DNA of 64,000 nt from Lachnospiraceae bacterium (GTDB lineage: Bacteria > Bacillota > Clostridia > Lachnospirales > Lachnospiraceae). The DNA lies in contig JAISGP010000151.1 of assembly GCA_031263035.1 (NCBI GenBank), positions 51,344 through 115,343 on the forward strand. The letters run 5' to 3'. Below the pieces are notes generated by a model that worked only from the letters and a program-made list of their open reading frames with translations, was not told the origin of the DNA and did not search any database. A program made the translations under genes and the position numbers. Below are positions 1 through 7,660 of the stretch, in pieces; positions within the stretch are counted from its first letter, which is position 1; each line of letters starts with the position of its first letter.

Positions 1-88
1 TCCTATATATCATTTGAAAGATACTATAATGAGGACTTTAAAATGAGCAAGCGCTTAATATACCCTTAAATGGGTATAGTTTTTATTT

Positions 89-107
89 AATTTCTACTAT
101 TGTAGAT
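89..107 (+). repeat. Solitary Cas12a (type V-A) crRNA-like repeat
   Basis: AATTTCTACTATTGTAGAT reads as the conserved 3' part of a Cas12a direct repeat: 5' AAUU, stem UCUAC/GUAGA, four-base loop UAUU, final U. From memory this form occurs in Porphyromonas/Prevotella-type Cas12a loci. I see only one copy in the window, so it is not an array. An unrelated 24-nt stretch (108-131) follows where a spacer would be. No cas gene is present. Confidence 0.6.
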
Positions 108-160
108 GAAGTCCCCACCATATAAAAATGGTCGCGTGACTATAAACTGGGACATGTTTT

Positions 161-189
161 CCTCACCTTTAATTAGGTGAGGATTTTTT
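161..189 (+). terminator. Rho-independent terminator
   Basis: CCTCACCT (161-168), loop TTAATT, AGGTGAGG (175-182), then A and six T (184-189). On the minus strand no T-run follows, so it ends the rightward RNA. The stop codon of the leftward endonuclease gene lies in its loop. Confidence 0.85.
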
Positions 190-1647
190 ATTATCAAAAC
201 TAAATTTCATAGCACCACAATCATAAATTCTAAAATAACCTCTTTCTATCATAATTTTTTTTTCGGTTTTATTTTTATCGAAACCTTCTGATACTAAAAT
301 ATCCTTGCGATATTTGAATCGTGCTTCTCGTTTTAGTTCCCCATCTTTTTTAACATAAAAATAGTTTGGTTGAGAATTATGAATATGATTGAAACCTAAA
401 TTATAATATAGTTCTCCATTTCCCCATCTTCTATCCGCATATGAAATTATACTAATAGGATTATAATTAGAATAAAAGTATTTGAAAAGTTTAGAAGCAC
501 CTCCTATTATACTTGTATTTAATTTATTACAAAATCGTAATAGTTCGAATACATTATCTCCTGCTTTTTGACCTAAATTTTTCCTTAAATTCCCGAAAGT
601 CATCAAACTTACAAGTTCATCTTTGTGAAATAAACCTAATTTTACTTTAGACCCAACAGTTCCTTGTAAATGGTTTTCATTTAAAAACTTAGTAACAGAT
701 TTAGAATCAATTTCTTTTATAATACAATTACGAGCATAAATTTTATTTTCAATTTTTCCCAGAATATTTCGTAATCTGCTTTTAACAATTTCAGGTTTAT
801 TCAACCATTCATCTTCAAATATTTGTATTAGTCTGATACCTTTACTATTACATTCTTCTAATTTATTTAGGTGATAGTTTTTATCTTTGAATAAATCTGA
901 ATGCCAGTATAACCCATTAAATTCAATTGCAATTTTTAGTTCAGGTATATAAATATCTAATTCTTTACCGTTAAGAATTTCAGTATTATTCTCTTCGATA
1001 TTGATATTTAATTCTTTTACAAATTTTGCGATTTCTTTTTCCATTTTAGAAGTTCCCATATTATTACATTTTTTACATCCAATATGTCCTTTAACATGAT
1101 TATTATAGTTTTGTTTAAAAATACCGTGTTCTGGACAAATAATTTTAATCTTACTATTAGAACCTTTATATTCAGATAAACTATAATTATATTTATTTTT
1201 AATTAAATCTGGAATATTATTTAAAGCTTCATTTTCATCTTTTTTAAGTTTAACACTAATCGTTGAATTTGCACATTTATTGCAACCTCTACCACTTAAA
1301 TGATTAGTGGGTCTTTGAAAAAATGAACCATGAATTGGACAAATAATCTGAACTTTAGATTTAGGATTAATATAATTAACTTTTGAATAATTGTATTTAC
1401 AACCATGTTTATTTACAGCTCTTTCTATAAATATCGTAGTATCCATTTTGATACTATTTTTACATTTTGGACAACCGGAACCCGTCATATGATTCCCAGC
1501 CACCTGTGAAAATAATCCATGTTTGGGACATATTATTTGGACTTTACTATTTTTATTTTTATAATCGACTAATTCATAGTCATACTTATTATGATGATAT
1601 TTATTTGATTTTTCAATAAATTCAGATATTGTAAGCCGTCTGCTCAT
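169..1647 (-). CDS. Homing endonuclease with zinc-finger repeats and Vsr-like nuclease domain
   Basis: This 492-aa protein is a probable free-standing homing endonuclease. Three N-terminal repeats of about 60 aa (residues 5-200) each carry a CPxHG motif and a later GCxKC motif. Such pairs of Cys/His clusters are known in phage endonucleases and probably bind DNA. Residues about 215-300 look like a Vsr/PD-(D/E)XK-type nuclease (ELDIYIPELKIAIEFNGLYWHS). The C-terminal 190 residues (for example SYADRRWGNGELYYNLGF) match a domain often attached to these enzymes. It lies opposite to the structural genes, behind and overlapping the RHH gene by 26 nt. It shares the repeat unit and nuclease domain with the 355-aa gene at 4823 on the other side of the portal gene. 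Its target site cannot be told from sequence. Confidence 0.8.
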   Translation of the reverse strand: MSRRLTISEFIEKSNKYHHNKYDYELVDYKNKNSKVQIICPKHGLFSQVAGNHMTGSGCPKCKNSIKMDTTIFIERAVNKHGCKYNYSKVNYINPKSKVQIICPIHGSFFQRPTNHLSGRGCNKCANSTISVKLKKDENEALNNIPDLIKNKYNYSLSEYKGSNSKIKIICPEHGIFKQNYNNHVKGHIGCKKCNNMGTSKMEKEIAKFVKELNINIEENNTEILNGKELDIYIPELKIAIEFNGLYWHSDLFKDKNYHLNKLEECNSKGIRLIQIFEDEWLNKPEIVKSRLRNILGKIENKIYARNCIIKEIDSKSVTKFLNENHLQGTVGSKVKLGLFHKDELVSLMTFGNLRKNLGQKAGDNVFELLRFCNKLNTSIIGGASKLFKYFYSNYNPISIISYADRRWGNGELYYNLGFNHIHNSQPNYFYVKKDGELKREARFKYRKDILVSEGFDKNKTEKKIMIERGYFRIYDCGAMKFSFDNKKSSPN

Positions 1648-1780
1648 TTTCGATTATTTTTATTAATTGTAGTCTAATAAATGTTGTTATAGGCATTTCA
1701 TACTTTCGAGCCAATTCTGAAAGTCTATCGTAATTCTCTTTAGACAAGACTGTTCTAATTTCTATTTTATTCTTTTCCAT
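1622..1780 (-). CDS. Small ribbon-helix-helix (CopG/Arc-like) DNA-binding protein
   Basis: This 52-aa protein has the pattern of an RHH regulator: a short strand (KIEIRTVL), helix 1 (SKENYDRLSELARKY), a turn (EMPI) and helix 2 (TTFIRLQLIKIIE). I start it at the ATG at 1780, preceded by GGAG. An upstream in-frame ATG at 1810 overlaps the -7 box of its own promoter and is unlikely. The gene is transcribed leftwards from a promoter that shares its palindrome with the divergent portal promoter, and it overlaps the start of the endonuclease gene. RHH proteins usually bind palindromic operators and often control their own promoter. I infer, without proof, that it may bind the palindrome repeated at the late promoters. 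Confidence 0.65.
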   Translation of the reverse strand: MEKNKIEIRTVLSKENYDRLSELARKYEMPITTFIRLQLIKIIENEQTAYNI

Positions 1781-1799
1781 ATCTCCGTAATTTATACGG

Positions 1800-1851
1800 C
1801 AAATATACAACTTTTATACATAAAAATACAAAATGTTAATTTAAAAATTAA
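1800..1851 (-). promoter_or_regulatory. Leftward promoter of the RHH gene (palindrome-type)
   Basis: Read on the minus strand, a TTAATTTTTAAATTAAC palindrome half is followed by TTTG (-33, plus-strand 1829-1832), 21 bp, and TATATTTG (-7, plus-strand 1800-1807). From palindrome edge to the end of the -7 box is 52 bp, as in the six rightward late promoters. The ATG is 19 nt further on. Confidence 0.65.
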
Positions 1852-1852
1852 C
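1835..1852. promoter_or_regulatory. Shared palindrome between divergent promoters
   Basis: GTTAATTT-AA-AAATTAAC is a perfect 8-bp inverted repeat. It lies immediately upstream of the -33 region of both the leftward RHH promoter and the rightward portal promoter. Close copies precede five other late promoters. It is a plausible operator or activator site. Confidence 0.6.
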
Positions 1853-1887
1853 ACTTTTTTATTTTCATATTAATCTAATTATTTTTG
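1836..1887 (+). promoter_or_regulatory. Late promoter of the portal operon
   Basis: The palindrome starts at 1836. A weak -33 (TTTT, 1856-1859) is followed by 20 bp and TATTTTTG at 1880-1887. The portal ATG is 18 nt downstream. The 52-bp layout is identical to the promoters at 6331, 13900, 21372, 29795 and 43196. Confidence 0.65.
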
Positions 1888-1905
1888 TATTAATAAAAAA
1901 ATAAA

Positions 1906-4749
1906 ATGCTTGGTAATATAGAATCATCGGGATTATTAGGACAAAATTATTCTTATTATAGAGGAATGGGTTATGTTGGAAATCATAATTCTGTTCTTCC
2001 ACCTCAAGCTATACCTAAAAAAAAGAAAGATAAGAATTGGGAAAAAGCTTGTCTCGATAATCTGGAAAGAGAAGGTATGAGACAATATATACAGAATTTA
2101 CCTATGGCTGATTATTATAAGATGTTGTCAGGGGAAATGGTATATGTTGATTTGGTAGATGATGATGATAAAGACGCGTTGTATGGTTTTGTTCAGAAAT
2201 CAAAACAAGAATTAAATCTACCAAGTTATCTAAGGCATTGGGATTTAATGTTCCCAATTGTTTCTAAGATAACAGGAGAATGGGCATTACAAGGTGATAA
2301 GTTTAGATTTGATACAATTGATGATGTTTCTGCAAACGATTACATAAGAGAGAAAACATTTAGATTAAGTCAGTTTACTAAAGCTGCATTTAAATCAGAA
2401 TTGAATAAGTTAATGTTATTGAATGGCATGGATGTGTCAATGGACTTTCAATCCGAAGAAGCCTACCAACAATATCAACAACAACTTCAAAAAATCCAAA
2501 ATGATTATTTTCCAGATAAAATAGAACCCGATATGAGTAGTAACTGGAAAACAGAAGCTGCACAGTGGGCTGGTAAAACCTGGGATAGAGATTACGAACG
2601 ATTTCGTATGGCTATTTTGGAATCATTAGAGGCACGTGATAGGATGGTATCTGGAAAAACAGCGAGACATTATCGAATTGGATATGATTATTATTATCCT
2701 GAATATTGGCATCCTATCGAAGTGTTTCATTCCAAGGAGAGTTCATTAACAAGAATTGAGAATGGTGAATTTGCAGGTAGAATTAAATACTATACTATCA
2801 CCGAATTAATGAATACGTATGGTGATATTATAAATGAAAATCAGAGAATAGCTATATATAAATCTTTTTTCGGGATGGATTATGATGAATATTCTTATTC
2901 ATCTGGAAGTTCGACATCTTATACAAATGTAAGTTTATTAGGAGAAGGCTATTTCGATAGAATGATTGTTCCTTTCAAAGGGTATGGTGACCATAAGTTA
3001 GCTCTTGAATTTGAACAGGCTTCTGGTATTCCAATGTCAGAGAGAACCGATTTAGCAACTGGTGAAACGTATGATACGTTCTCTACACCTTTGACTAACA
3101 ATTTTATAAATTTCGGAGCATCAATCGCTCAAAATTTGAGAACTGATATACAAATCCGAACAGATACTATACAGACCACGGAAGTATATTGGAAAGGTAG
3201 CAAGAAAATAGGGTTACTTTCATATAGAACTGTATCTGGATATTTAACAACAGTAGAGGTTGATGAAGATATTTTACCAGAAGTTAGAGAGGAATATAAA
3301 CTCAAAAATCTAAAAAAAGTATCGTTACGTGAATATCATTTATTAAAACCTGATGAAAAAGAAAATACAATAGTATGGGTTGATGTTCCAATTGTTTATA
3401 AAGGAGTTAAAATAAAATGTGCAGGATTATATAATTCGGATGATATTTATTATGTAGAAGAACTCCCTTTTCAAATAAAAGGGGAAAAAGGAAATATTTT
3501 CGATATAAAACTTCCGGTTTGTGGAGATATTGGTGAGAGTTTTTGTAAGAAGATTAGACCTGAACAGATAACGTATAATTACGTATTAAATCAAAATCAA
3601 GGTTATTTGGAAAAAGAAATAGGGTCGTTCTTTGTAATTGATATTAATTCGTTACCAATGGAAGATTATAGTTTAGGTAACGGAGAAGATGTATTGATAA
3701 ACCTTCGGAATTTAGCTAAAACGACGGGGCTGCTACCTACCGATATGAGTAGAAATAACTTAAATCAGAATGGAGGTGGGTTGATGTTTAATCCAATGAG
3801 TTATCAAAATGCAACATTTACGGACCAGCTGCAACGTAATTTAATGTTAGCCGAGAAATATAAATGGATGGCTTATGAGAAGTTGGGATTAACCCCCCAA
3901 GCCATGGGTTCTCCAAGTCAATATTCAACCGCAGAAGGAATACAAGTAGGTCAACAAGCCACATTTGCTCAAACCTATAATATTGAACAGATTTTACTCG
4001 AAAATAAAAGAGCAAATATAGAAATCCATATGGCAGTTGCTCAATATTGTCAGTTGAATAATAAAGATGCTAATTACATATATATGGCATCGGATAATGA
4101 AATTCAGTTTTTACAGTCTATAAAAGATGACGATAATTTTTCATTACGACAAATAGCGGTGGCACCTATGTATAGTGCTAAGAAAAATAGAGAATTCCAA
4201 CAGTTGAAACAGATGATGATCTCTAATAATACTATGGGGAATGATGCTTATGCGTTGACTGAACTGGTACTCTCAGATGATTTCTTGGAACTTAAACAGG
4301 CGGCTACACGTGCTAGATTATATATGGATAAGGTTAGACAAGAAGAATATGCTAATCAACAAGCAATTGAAAAGCAGAAGATTGATATGGATATGCAAAT
4401 TCACAATGATGATATGCAGATTAAGCGAGAAAAAAATCAGACAGCTATTAAGGTGGCGGAATTGCAAGCTTTGGGGAGAAGGGCAGACAATTCTAACCAA
4501 ACAGATGGTACAGATATTATTCAAAAAAATGCACAGTTATATTTGAGGGAAAAGGATATTGATAATAAACGTTCTAATGAATTAGATCAGATACGAAAAG
4601 ATTTAGCGGTGGCTTCGGCTAATATAAATATGAAAGCTCAACAGATAATGAATGATAATGAGAGAATAAAATTAGAGCGTGAAAAATTGGCAACACAGCG
4701 ATATATAGCTGATGCTAAAAATAGGGATTCTATAATTAACAAAAACTAA
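1906..4749 (+). CDS. Portal protein (crAss-like)
   Basis: This 947-aa protein is the probable portal, the dodecameric ring through which DNA enters and leaves the head. It is first in the structural operon and lies upstream of scaffold and capsid genes, the usual place for a portal. The body (residues about 90-650) has the mixed alpha/beta character and motifs such as YLRHWDLMFPIVSKITGEW that I associate with crAss-like portals. A helical stretch (GSPSQYSTAEGIQVGQQA) fits the stem/crown region. The last 130 residues are charged coiled coil (DMQIHNDDMQIKREKN). It is longer than a typical podoviral portal (500-750 aa), as in Crassvirales. A palindrome-type late promoter precedes it. Terminase is not in the window. 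Confidence 0.75.
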   Translation: MLGNIESSGLLGQNYSYYRGMGYVGNHNSVLPPQAIPKKKKDKNWEKACLDNLEREGMRQYIQNLPMADYYKMLSGEMVYVDLVDDDDKDALYGFVQKSKQELNLPSYLRHWDLMFPIVSKITGEWALQGDKFRFDTIDDVSANDYIREKTFRLSQFTKAAFKSELNKLMLLNGMDVSMDFQSEEAYQQYQQQLQKIQNDYFPDKIEPDMSSNWKTEAAQWAGKTWDRDYERFRMAILESLEARDRMVSGKTARHYRIGYDYYYPEYWHPIEVFHSKESSLTRIENGEFAGRIKYYTITELMNTYGDIINENQRIAIYKSFFGMDYDEYSYSSGSSTSYTNVSLLGEGYFDRMIVPFKGYGDHKLALEFEQASGIPMSERTDLATGETYDTFSTPLTNNFINFGASIAQNLRTDIQIRTDTIQTTEVYWKGSKKIGLLSYRTVSGYLTTVEVDEDILPEVREEYKLKNLKKVSLREYHLLKPDEKENTIVWVDVPIVYKGVKIKCAGLYNSDDIYYVEELPFQIKGEKGNIFDIKLPVCGDIGESFCKKIRPEQITYNYVLNQNQGYLEKEIGSFFVIDINSLPMEDYSLGNGEDVLINLRNLAKTTGLLPTDMSRNNLNQNGGGLMFNPMSYQNATFTDQLQRNLMLAEKYKWMAYEKLGLTPQAMGSPSQYSTAEGIQVGQQATFAQTYNIEQILLENKRANIEIHMAVAQYCQLNNKDANYIYMASDNEIQFLQSIKDDDNFSLRQIAVAPMYSAKKNREFQQLKQMMISNNTMGNDAYALTELVLSDDFLELKQAATRARLYMDKVRQEEYANQQAIEKQKIDMDMQIHNDDMQIKREKNQTAIKVAELQALGRRADNSNQTDGTDIIQKNAQLYLREKDIDNKRSNELDQIRKDLAVASANINMKAQQIMNDNERIKLEREKLATQRYIADAKNRDSIINKN

Positions 4750-4792
4750 AATTTTTTAAATAGTGATAATTTAATTATCAAAAATTTAAATA
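4748..4792 (+). other. AT-rich hairpin behind the portal gene
   Basis: TGATAAT (4764-4770) and ATTATCA (4774-4780) form a 7-bp stem with a 3-base loop, set between AAATTT-rich flanks. It could end or stabilise the portal message where the endonuclease gene has inserted. It has no clear T-run. Confidence 0.3.
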
Positions 4793-4822
4793 ATATTAAA
4801 TTAATATACATATAACGAAGAT

Positions 4823-5890
4823 TTGGGAATAAAGTTAACAACAGGAGAATTCATCAATAGAGCTAATAATATTCACGATAGTAAGTATAATTATGATTTA
4901 GTAGATTATAAAAATTATAATACTAAGGTGAAAATAATATGTCCAAAACATGGTGTATTTGAGCAGACACCATTAAATCATTTAAATAAAAAAGGATGTT
5001 CGAGATGTGCTAATAATCTTAAAAAAACAACAGAACAATTTATAGAAGAGTGTATTGGTAAATTTGGTAATAGGTATGATTATTCATATGTTAATTATAA
5101 ACATAATAAAATAAAAGTTCAAATTATTTGTCCTATACATGGAATATTTGAACAGAAACCGAATAATCATTTAAACGGGCAAGGATGTCCCAAGTGTGTA
5201 AATACTTTTAAAAAGGATAATGATAGTTTCGTAAATGATTCTAAATTGATCCACGGTGATAAATATGATTATTCAAGAGTTGAATACAAAAATAATAAAA
5301 CCAAAGTAGAAATTATTTGTCGAGAACACGGTATATTTTATCAAAGACCGAATATTCATTTAAAAGGAAACGGTTGTTCTAAATGTACAAAGAAGTTTAA
5401 AAAAGATGATTATATTTTTACAACAGAATCTAAATTAATCCACGGTAATAAATATGATTATTCAGAGGTTGAATATGAAAATATAAAAACTAAGGTGAAA
5501 ATAATATGTCCGAAACACGGTATATTTTATCAAAGACCGGGCGAGCATTTAAAAGGAAAAGGATGTTCGAGATGTACAACTCAAATATCAAAGCCTGAAA
5601 TTGAGGTTCAAGAATTCGTAAAATCATTAGGTTTTGAAATTCAGACTAACATTAGAAAACTAATAAAACCATATGAATTGGACATTTACATACCAAGTTT
5701 AAAAAAGGCTATTGAATTTAATGGTTGGTATTGGCATTATCATTCTGATAATTTTGAACCAAAAAAACACGGTAAAAAGTCTAAACTTTGTAAGGAAAGA
5801 AACATTCGTTTACTTCATTTACGTGGGGATTTGTGGAACAGTAAAAAAGAAAAAATAAAATTAGTAATTAAAAAATTTTTAACAATATAA
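4823..5890 (+). CDS. Homing endonuclease, four zinc-finger repeats plus Vsr-like domain
   Basis: This 355-aa protein has four repeats of about 60 aa, each with an F-(I/V) helix, a KYDYS-like segment, CPxHG and GCSxC clusters (residues 5-240). A short Vsr-like nuclease follows (YELDIYIPSLKKAIEFNGWYWHYHS). It is a shorter relative of the endonuclease at 169-1647 and lacks that protein's C-terminal domain. The two flank the portal gene, a common position for mobile endonucleases. The start is odd: the ORF opens with TTG at 4823, while the natural N-terminus by comparison (IKLTTGEFINRAN) begins with ATA at 4829, as if an ATG had become ATA. It may be poorly translated. Confidence 0.75.
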   Translation: MGIKLTTGEFINRANNIHDSKYNYDLVDYKNYNTKVKIICPKHGVFEQTPLNHLNKKGCSRCANNLKKTTEQFIEECIGKFGNRYDYSYVNYKHNKIKVQIICPIHGIFEQKPNNHLNGQGCPKCVNTFKKDNDSFVNDSKLIHGDKYDYSRVEYKNNKTKVEIICREHGIFYQRPNIHLKGNGCSKCTKKFKKDDYIFTTESKLIHGNKYDYSEVEYENIKTKVKIICPKHGIFYQRPGEHLKGKGCSRCTTQISKPEIEVQEFVKSLGFEIQTNIRKLIKPYELDIYIPSLKKAIEFNGWYWHYHSDNFEPKKHGKKSKLCKERNIRLLHLRGDLWNSKKEKIKLVIKKFLTI

Positions 5891-5912
5891 TAAATAAGTA
5901 AATAATCTAAAA

Positions 5913-6308
5913 ATGACAAAAGAAAACATCAAAATTAATCCTACCGATTACCATTATAATCAGGATACTAAAGTTGAAATCCCTGGTGGATTTTTATTAG
6001 AACTTTTAGCACTATCTGAAACTTTATTGCAAAAAGAAATAAAAGCAGAATCGAAGTTTAAGTATAATTATATAGATAATAGTGATAAAGTTGTCAAGAA
6101 ATTTAAACAAGAAGATGTAGAATCTGGTAAACTTAAAAAGATTGTGGATTGGGAAAGAACAATTGATGACCCTACAATTGAATATAGTATAACAAGTGAT
6201 GGGATATTATATGCAAACTTAAAAAAATTTTTAGAATCATTACATTATGATAATATTAAAAATGGAATTGCTATAAGTACGATAAAATCTGAAGATTCCG
6301 TTAAATAA
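5913..6308 (+). CDS. Conserved structural-region protein of unknown function
   Basis: A 131-aa, charged, mostly helical protein with no membrane segment, signal or Cys cluster. It lies between the portal (plus inserted endonuclease) and the scaffold-like gene. Small genes in this place are usual in crAss-like phages and may be head or assembly factors. The segment VEIPGGFLLELLALSETLL could be an amphipathic or coiled-coil helix. It ends just before the next late promoter, so it is the last gene of the portal transcription unit. I do not recognise the family. Confidence 0.65.
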   Translation: MTKENIKINPTDYHYNQDTKVEIPGGFLLELLALSETLLQKEIKAESKFKYNYIDNSDKVVKKFKQEDVESGKLKKIVDWERTIDDPTIEYSITSDGILYANLKKFLESLHYDNIKNGIAISTIKSEDSVK

Positions 6309-6330
6309 GGCTATTAATTTTTTTTTTAAT

Positions 6331-6382
6331 TTAATTTAAAAATTAACACATTTGTTTAATGTTAAATACTAATATAAATTTG
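6331..6382 (+). promoter_or_regulatory. Late promoter of the scaffold-capsid operon
   Basis: This is the best copy of the element: TTAATTTAAAAATTAA then CACATTTG (-33 TTTG at 6351-6354), 20 bp, TAAATTTG (6375-6382). Only CA separates the -7 box from the ATG at 6385, so the message should have virtually no leader. Confidence 0.8.
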
Positions 6383-6384
6383 CA

Positions 6385-7593
6385 ATGAAAACAGAAGAAA
6401 AAACAAATATAATTTCGGAATCTGAATTTTTACAGAGTTTGGGATTATCAGTTAAAAATACAGTGTCATCTGAAAATAAAAAAGATGACACTGTAAAATT
6501 AGACGAAGAACAATTTATAGATAACCTTAAAGGTAATATAGATTCTGAAAATAAACCTTCGGAAGATAGTGTACCTAAAGTCACAGAAGAGGAAGTATCT
6601 GAATCTAATGAAGAAGAAATATCAAAGCCTTCTGAAGAGGATATAAAGATAGAAGAAGAAAAATCTTTAAAAAGATTTGGAGTTAAAGATACTATCAATA
6701 GTTTGATTGAAAACGATATATGGAGTGATATAGCAATCAAATTTGGAGATAAGGAATACGGTAGTATAGAGGAGTTATTAGCGAGTGAAAGACCTACCAG
6801 AGAGTTATTTGATTCTTTATCTCAAGTACAGAAAAACTTAAGAGAAGAACGTTTAAAAGAGGAATACGTTTCGATAAAAGATAAAGATGAAACGAAGGTA
6901 AAGCTGATAAATGCTATTTTATCCGATGTTGATTATGAAGACTTACTGCAATATAATAGACAAGTTGTAGAACCGGTTAAAAGATTAGATTTTACAAATC
7001 AGAATATTGAAGTAACCGAAAACTTTGTAAGACAGTGTTTAAAGGATATTATTAATATACAAGATGATGATTATATAAATTTCAAAATAGAGGAACTTAA
7101 GAAAGACTTCAAATTAATTGAAAAAGCAGAAGAGTTCCAAGAAATTGTAATCAAGAATTTTAATGATGAATTAGAAATTAGAACGAAATCGCAAGAAGCT
7201 GTAAGAGCTAAAGAAGAAGAAGAAAGGTCTAATAATATAAAAGAATTCAAGAAACTTCTGAAAGGTAAAGAATTTTCGGATAGTTTTATACAAAAAGCTG
7301 CACAACTTAGATATGCTAAAGAACAGGACGGTAAGTTTCATTATGAGAAACTTCTCGAAGACAAATTAAAAGATGGGAATTTTGCATCTAAGTTTATTCA
7401 CTTCTTACTTGATGAAGAGGATTTTTTAAATAAAGAAAAATCCAAAGTAAAAGCTGAAACTGCAAAAAAAATGATGGAATTAGTTCATATAATTCCTAAA
7501 GATAAAGGTTCTAAAGTATCGTCTAATGGTAAACCAAGTATTGCTGTTGCTGAAGAAGAGTTTATAAATGAACTAAAAAAGAATATTAAATAA
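6385..7593 (+). CDS. Acidic, coiled-coil scaffold-like protein
   Basis: This 402-aa protein lies directly upstream of the major capsid gene. The first 95 residues are very acidic and low in complexity (Ser/Glu/Asp-rich). The rest is highly charged helix, with a strong coiled coil around residues 270-300 (AVRAKEEEERSNN), and the end is basic. Acidic helical proteins before the capsid gene are typically scaffolds guiding procapsid assembly, and I infer that role. A motif EELLASERPTRELFDSLSQVQ (given here in part) resembles proteins at this locus in crAss-like phages. The ATG is only 2 nt after a promoter -7 box, which implies leaderless translation. Confidence 0.6.
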   Translation: MKTEEKTNIISESEFLQSLGLSVKNTVSSENKKDDTVKLDEEQFIDNLKGNIDSENKPSEDSVPKVTEEEVSESNEEEISKPSEEDIKIEEEKSLKRFGVKDTINSLIENDIWSDIAIKFGDKEYGSIEELLASERPTRELFDSLSQVQKNLREERLKEEYVSIKDKDETKVKLINAILSDVDYEDLLQYNRQVVEPVKRLDFTNQNIEVTENFVRQCLKDIINIQDDDYINFKIEELKKDFKLIEKAEEFQEIVIKNFNDELEIRTKSQEAVRAKEEEERSNNIKEFKKLLKGKEFSDSFIQKAAQLRYAKEQDGKFHYEKLLEDKLKDGNFASKFIHFLLDEEDFLNKEKSKVKAETAKKMMELVHIIPKDKGSKVSSNGKPSIAVAEEEFINELKKNIK

Positions 7594-7642
7594 TCCACTT
7601 TTTTTAAAGTTTAATTAAAAGTGGATGTTACAATTAAACTTT
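7593..7642 (+). promoter_or_regulatory. Perfect-stem pseudoknot/alternative hairpins before the capsid gene
   Basis: ATCCACTTTT (7593-7602) pairs with AAAAGTGGAT (7617-7626), a 10-bp stem. Its loop contains AAAGTTTAATT (7606-7616), which is perfectly complementary to AATTAAACTTT (7632-7642), an 11-bp stem. The two helices could form an H-type pseudoknot or compete with each other. The capsid ATG is 18 nt downstream. It may protect the capsid mRNA, tune translation or cause partial termination. Confidence 0.6.
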
Positions 7643-7660
7643 AAAAATTAAAAATAGAAA

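Larger units (their letters stand above)
1..189 (+). ncRNA. Structured non-coding RNA with Cas12a-type repeat hairpin
   Basis: There is no convincing ORF here, but several helices can be drawn. GGACTT (33-38) pairs with AAGTCC (109-114) and encloses two hairpins: TATACCC/GGGTATA (59-65/72-78) and TCTAC-TATT-GTAGA (93-106). Next comes ACCAT/ATGGT (117-121/128-132), and last a strong terminator (161-189). The T-run follows the hairpin only on the + strand, so the RNA is read rightwards. Its 5' end and promoter are not resolved and may lie outside the window. Positions 89-107 equal the processed repeat of some type V-A CRISPR systems, so one reading is a phage-borne solitary repeat RNA acting on host Cas12a. 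The other is an unrelated three-way-junction RNA. Confidence 0.5.

Noticed and set aside
60..190. A CRISPR array at the left end
   Set aside because: Only one repeat-like unit was found and there are no cas genes.
4318..4524. Minus-strand ORFs inside the portal, muzzle and cargo genes
   Set aside because: They are short, hydrophobic shadows of AT-rich coding sequence with no promoter or neighbours.
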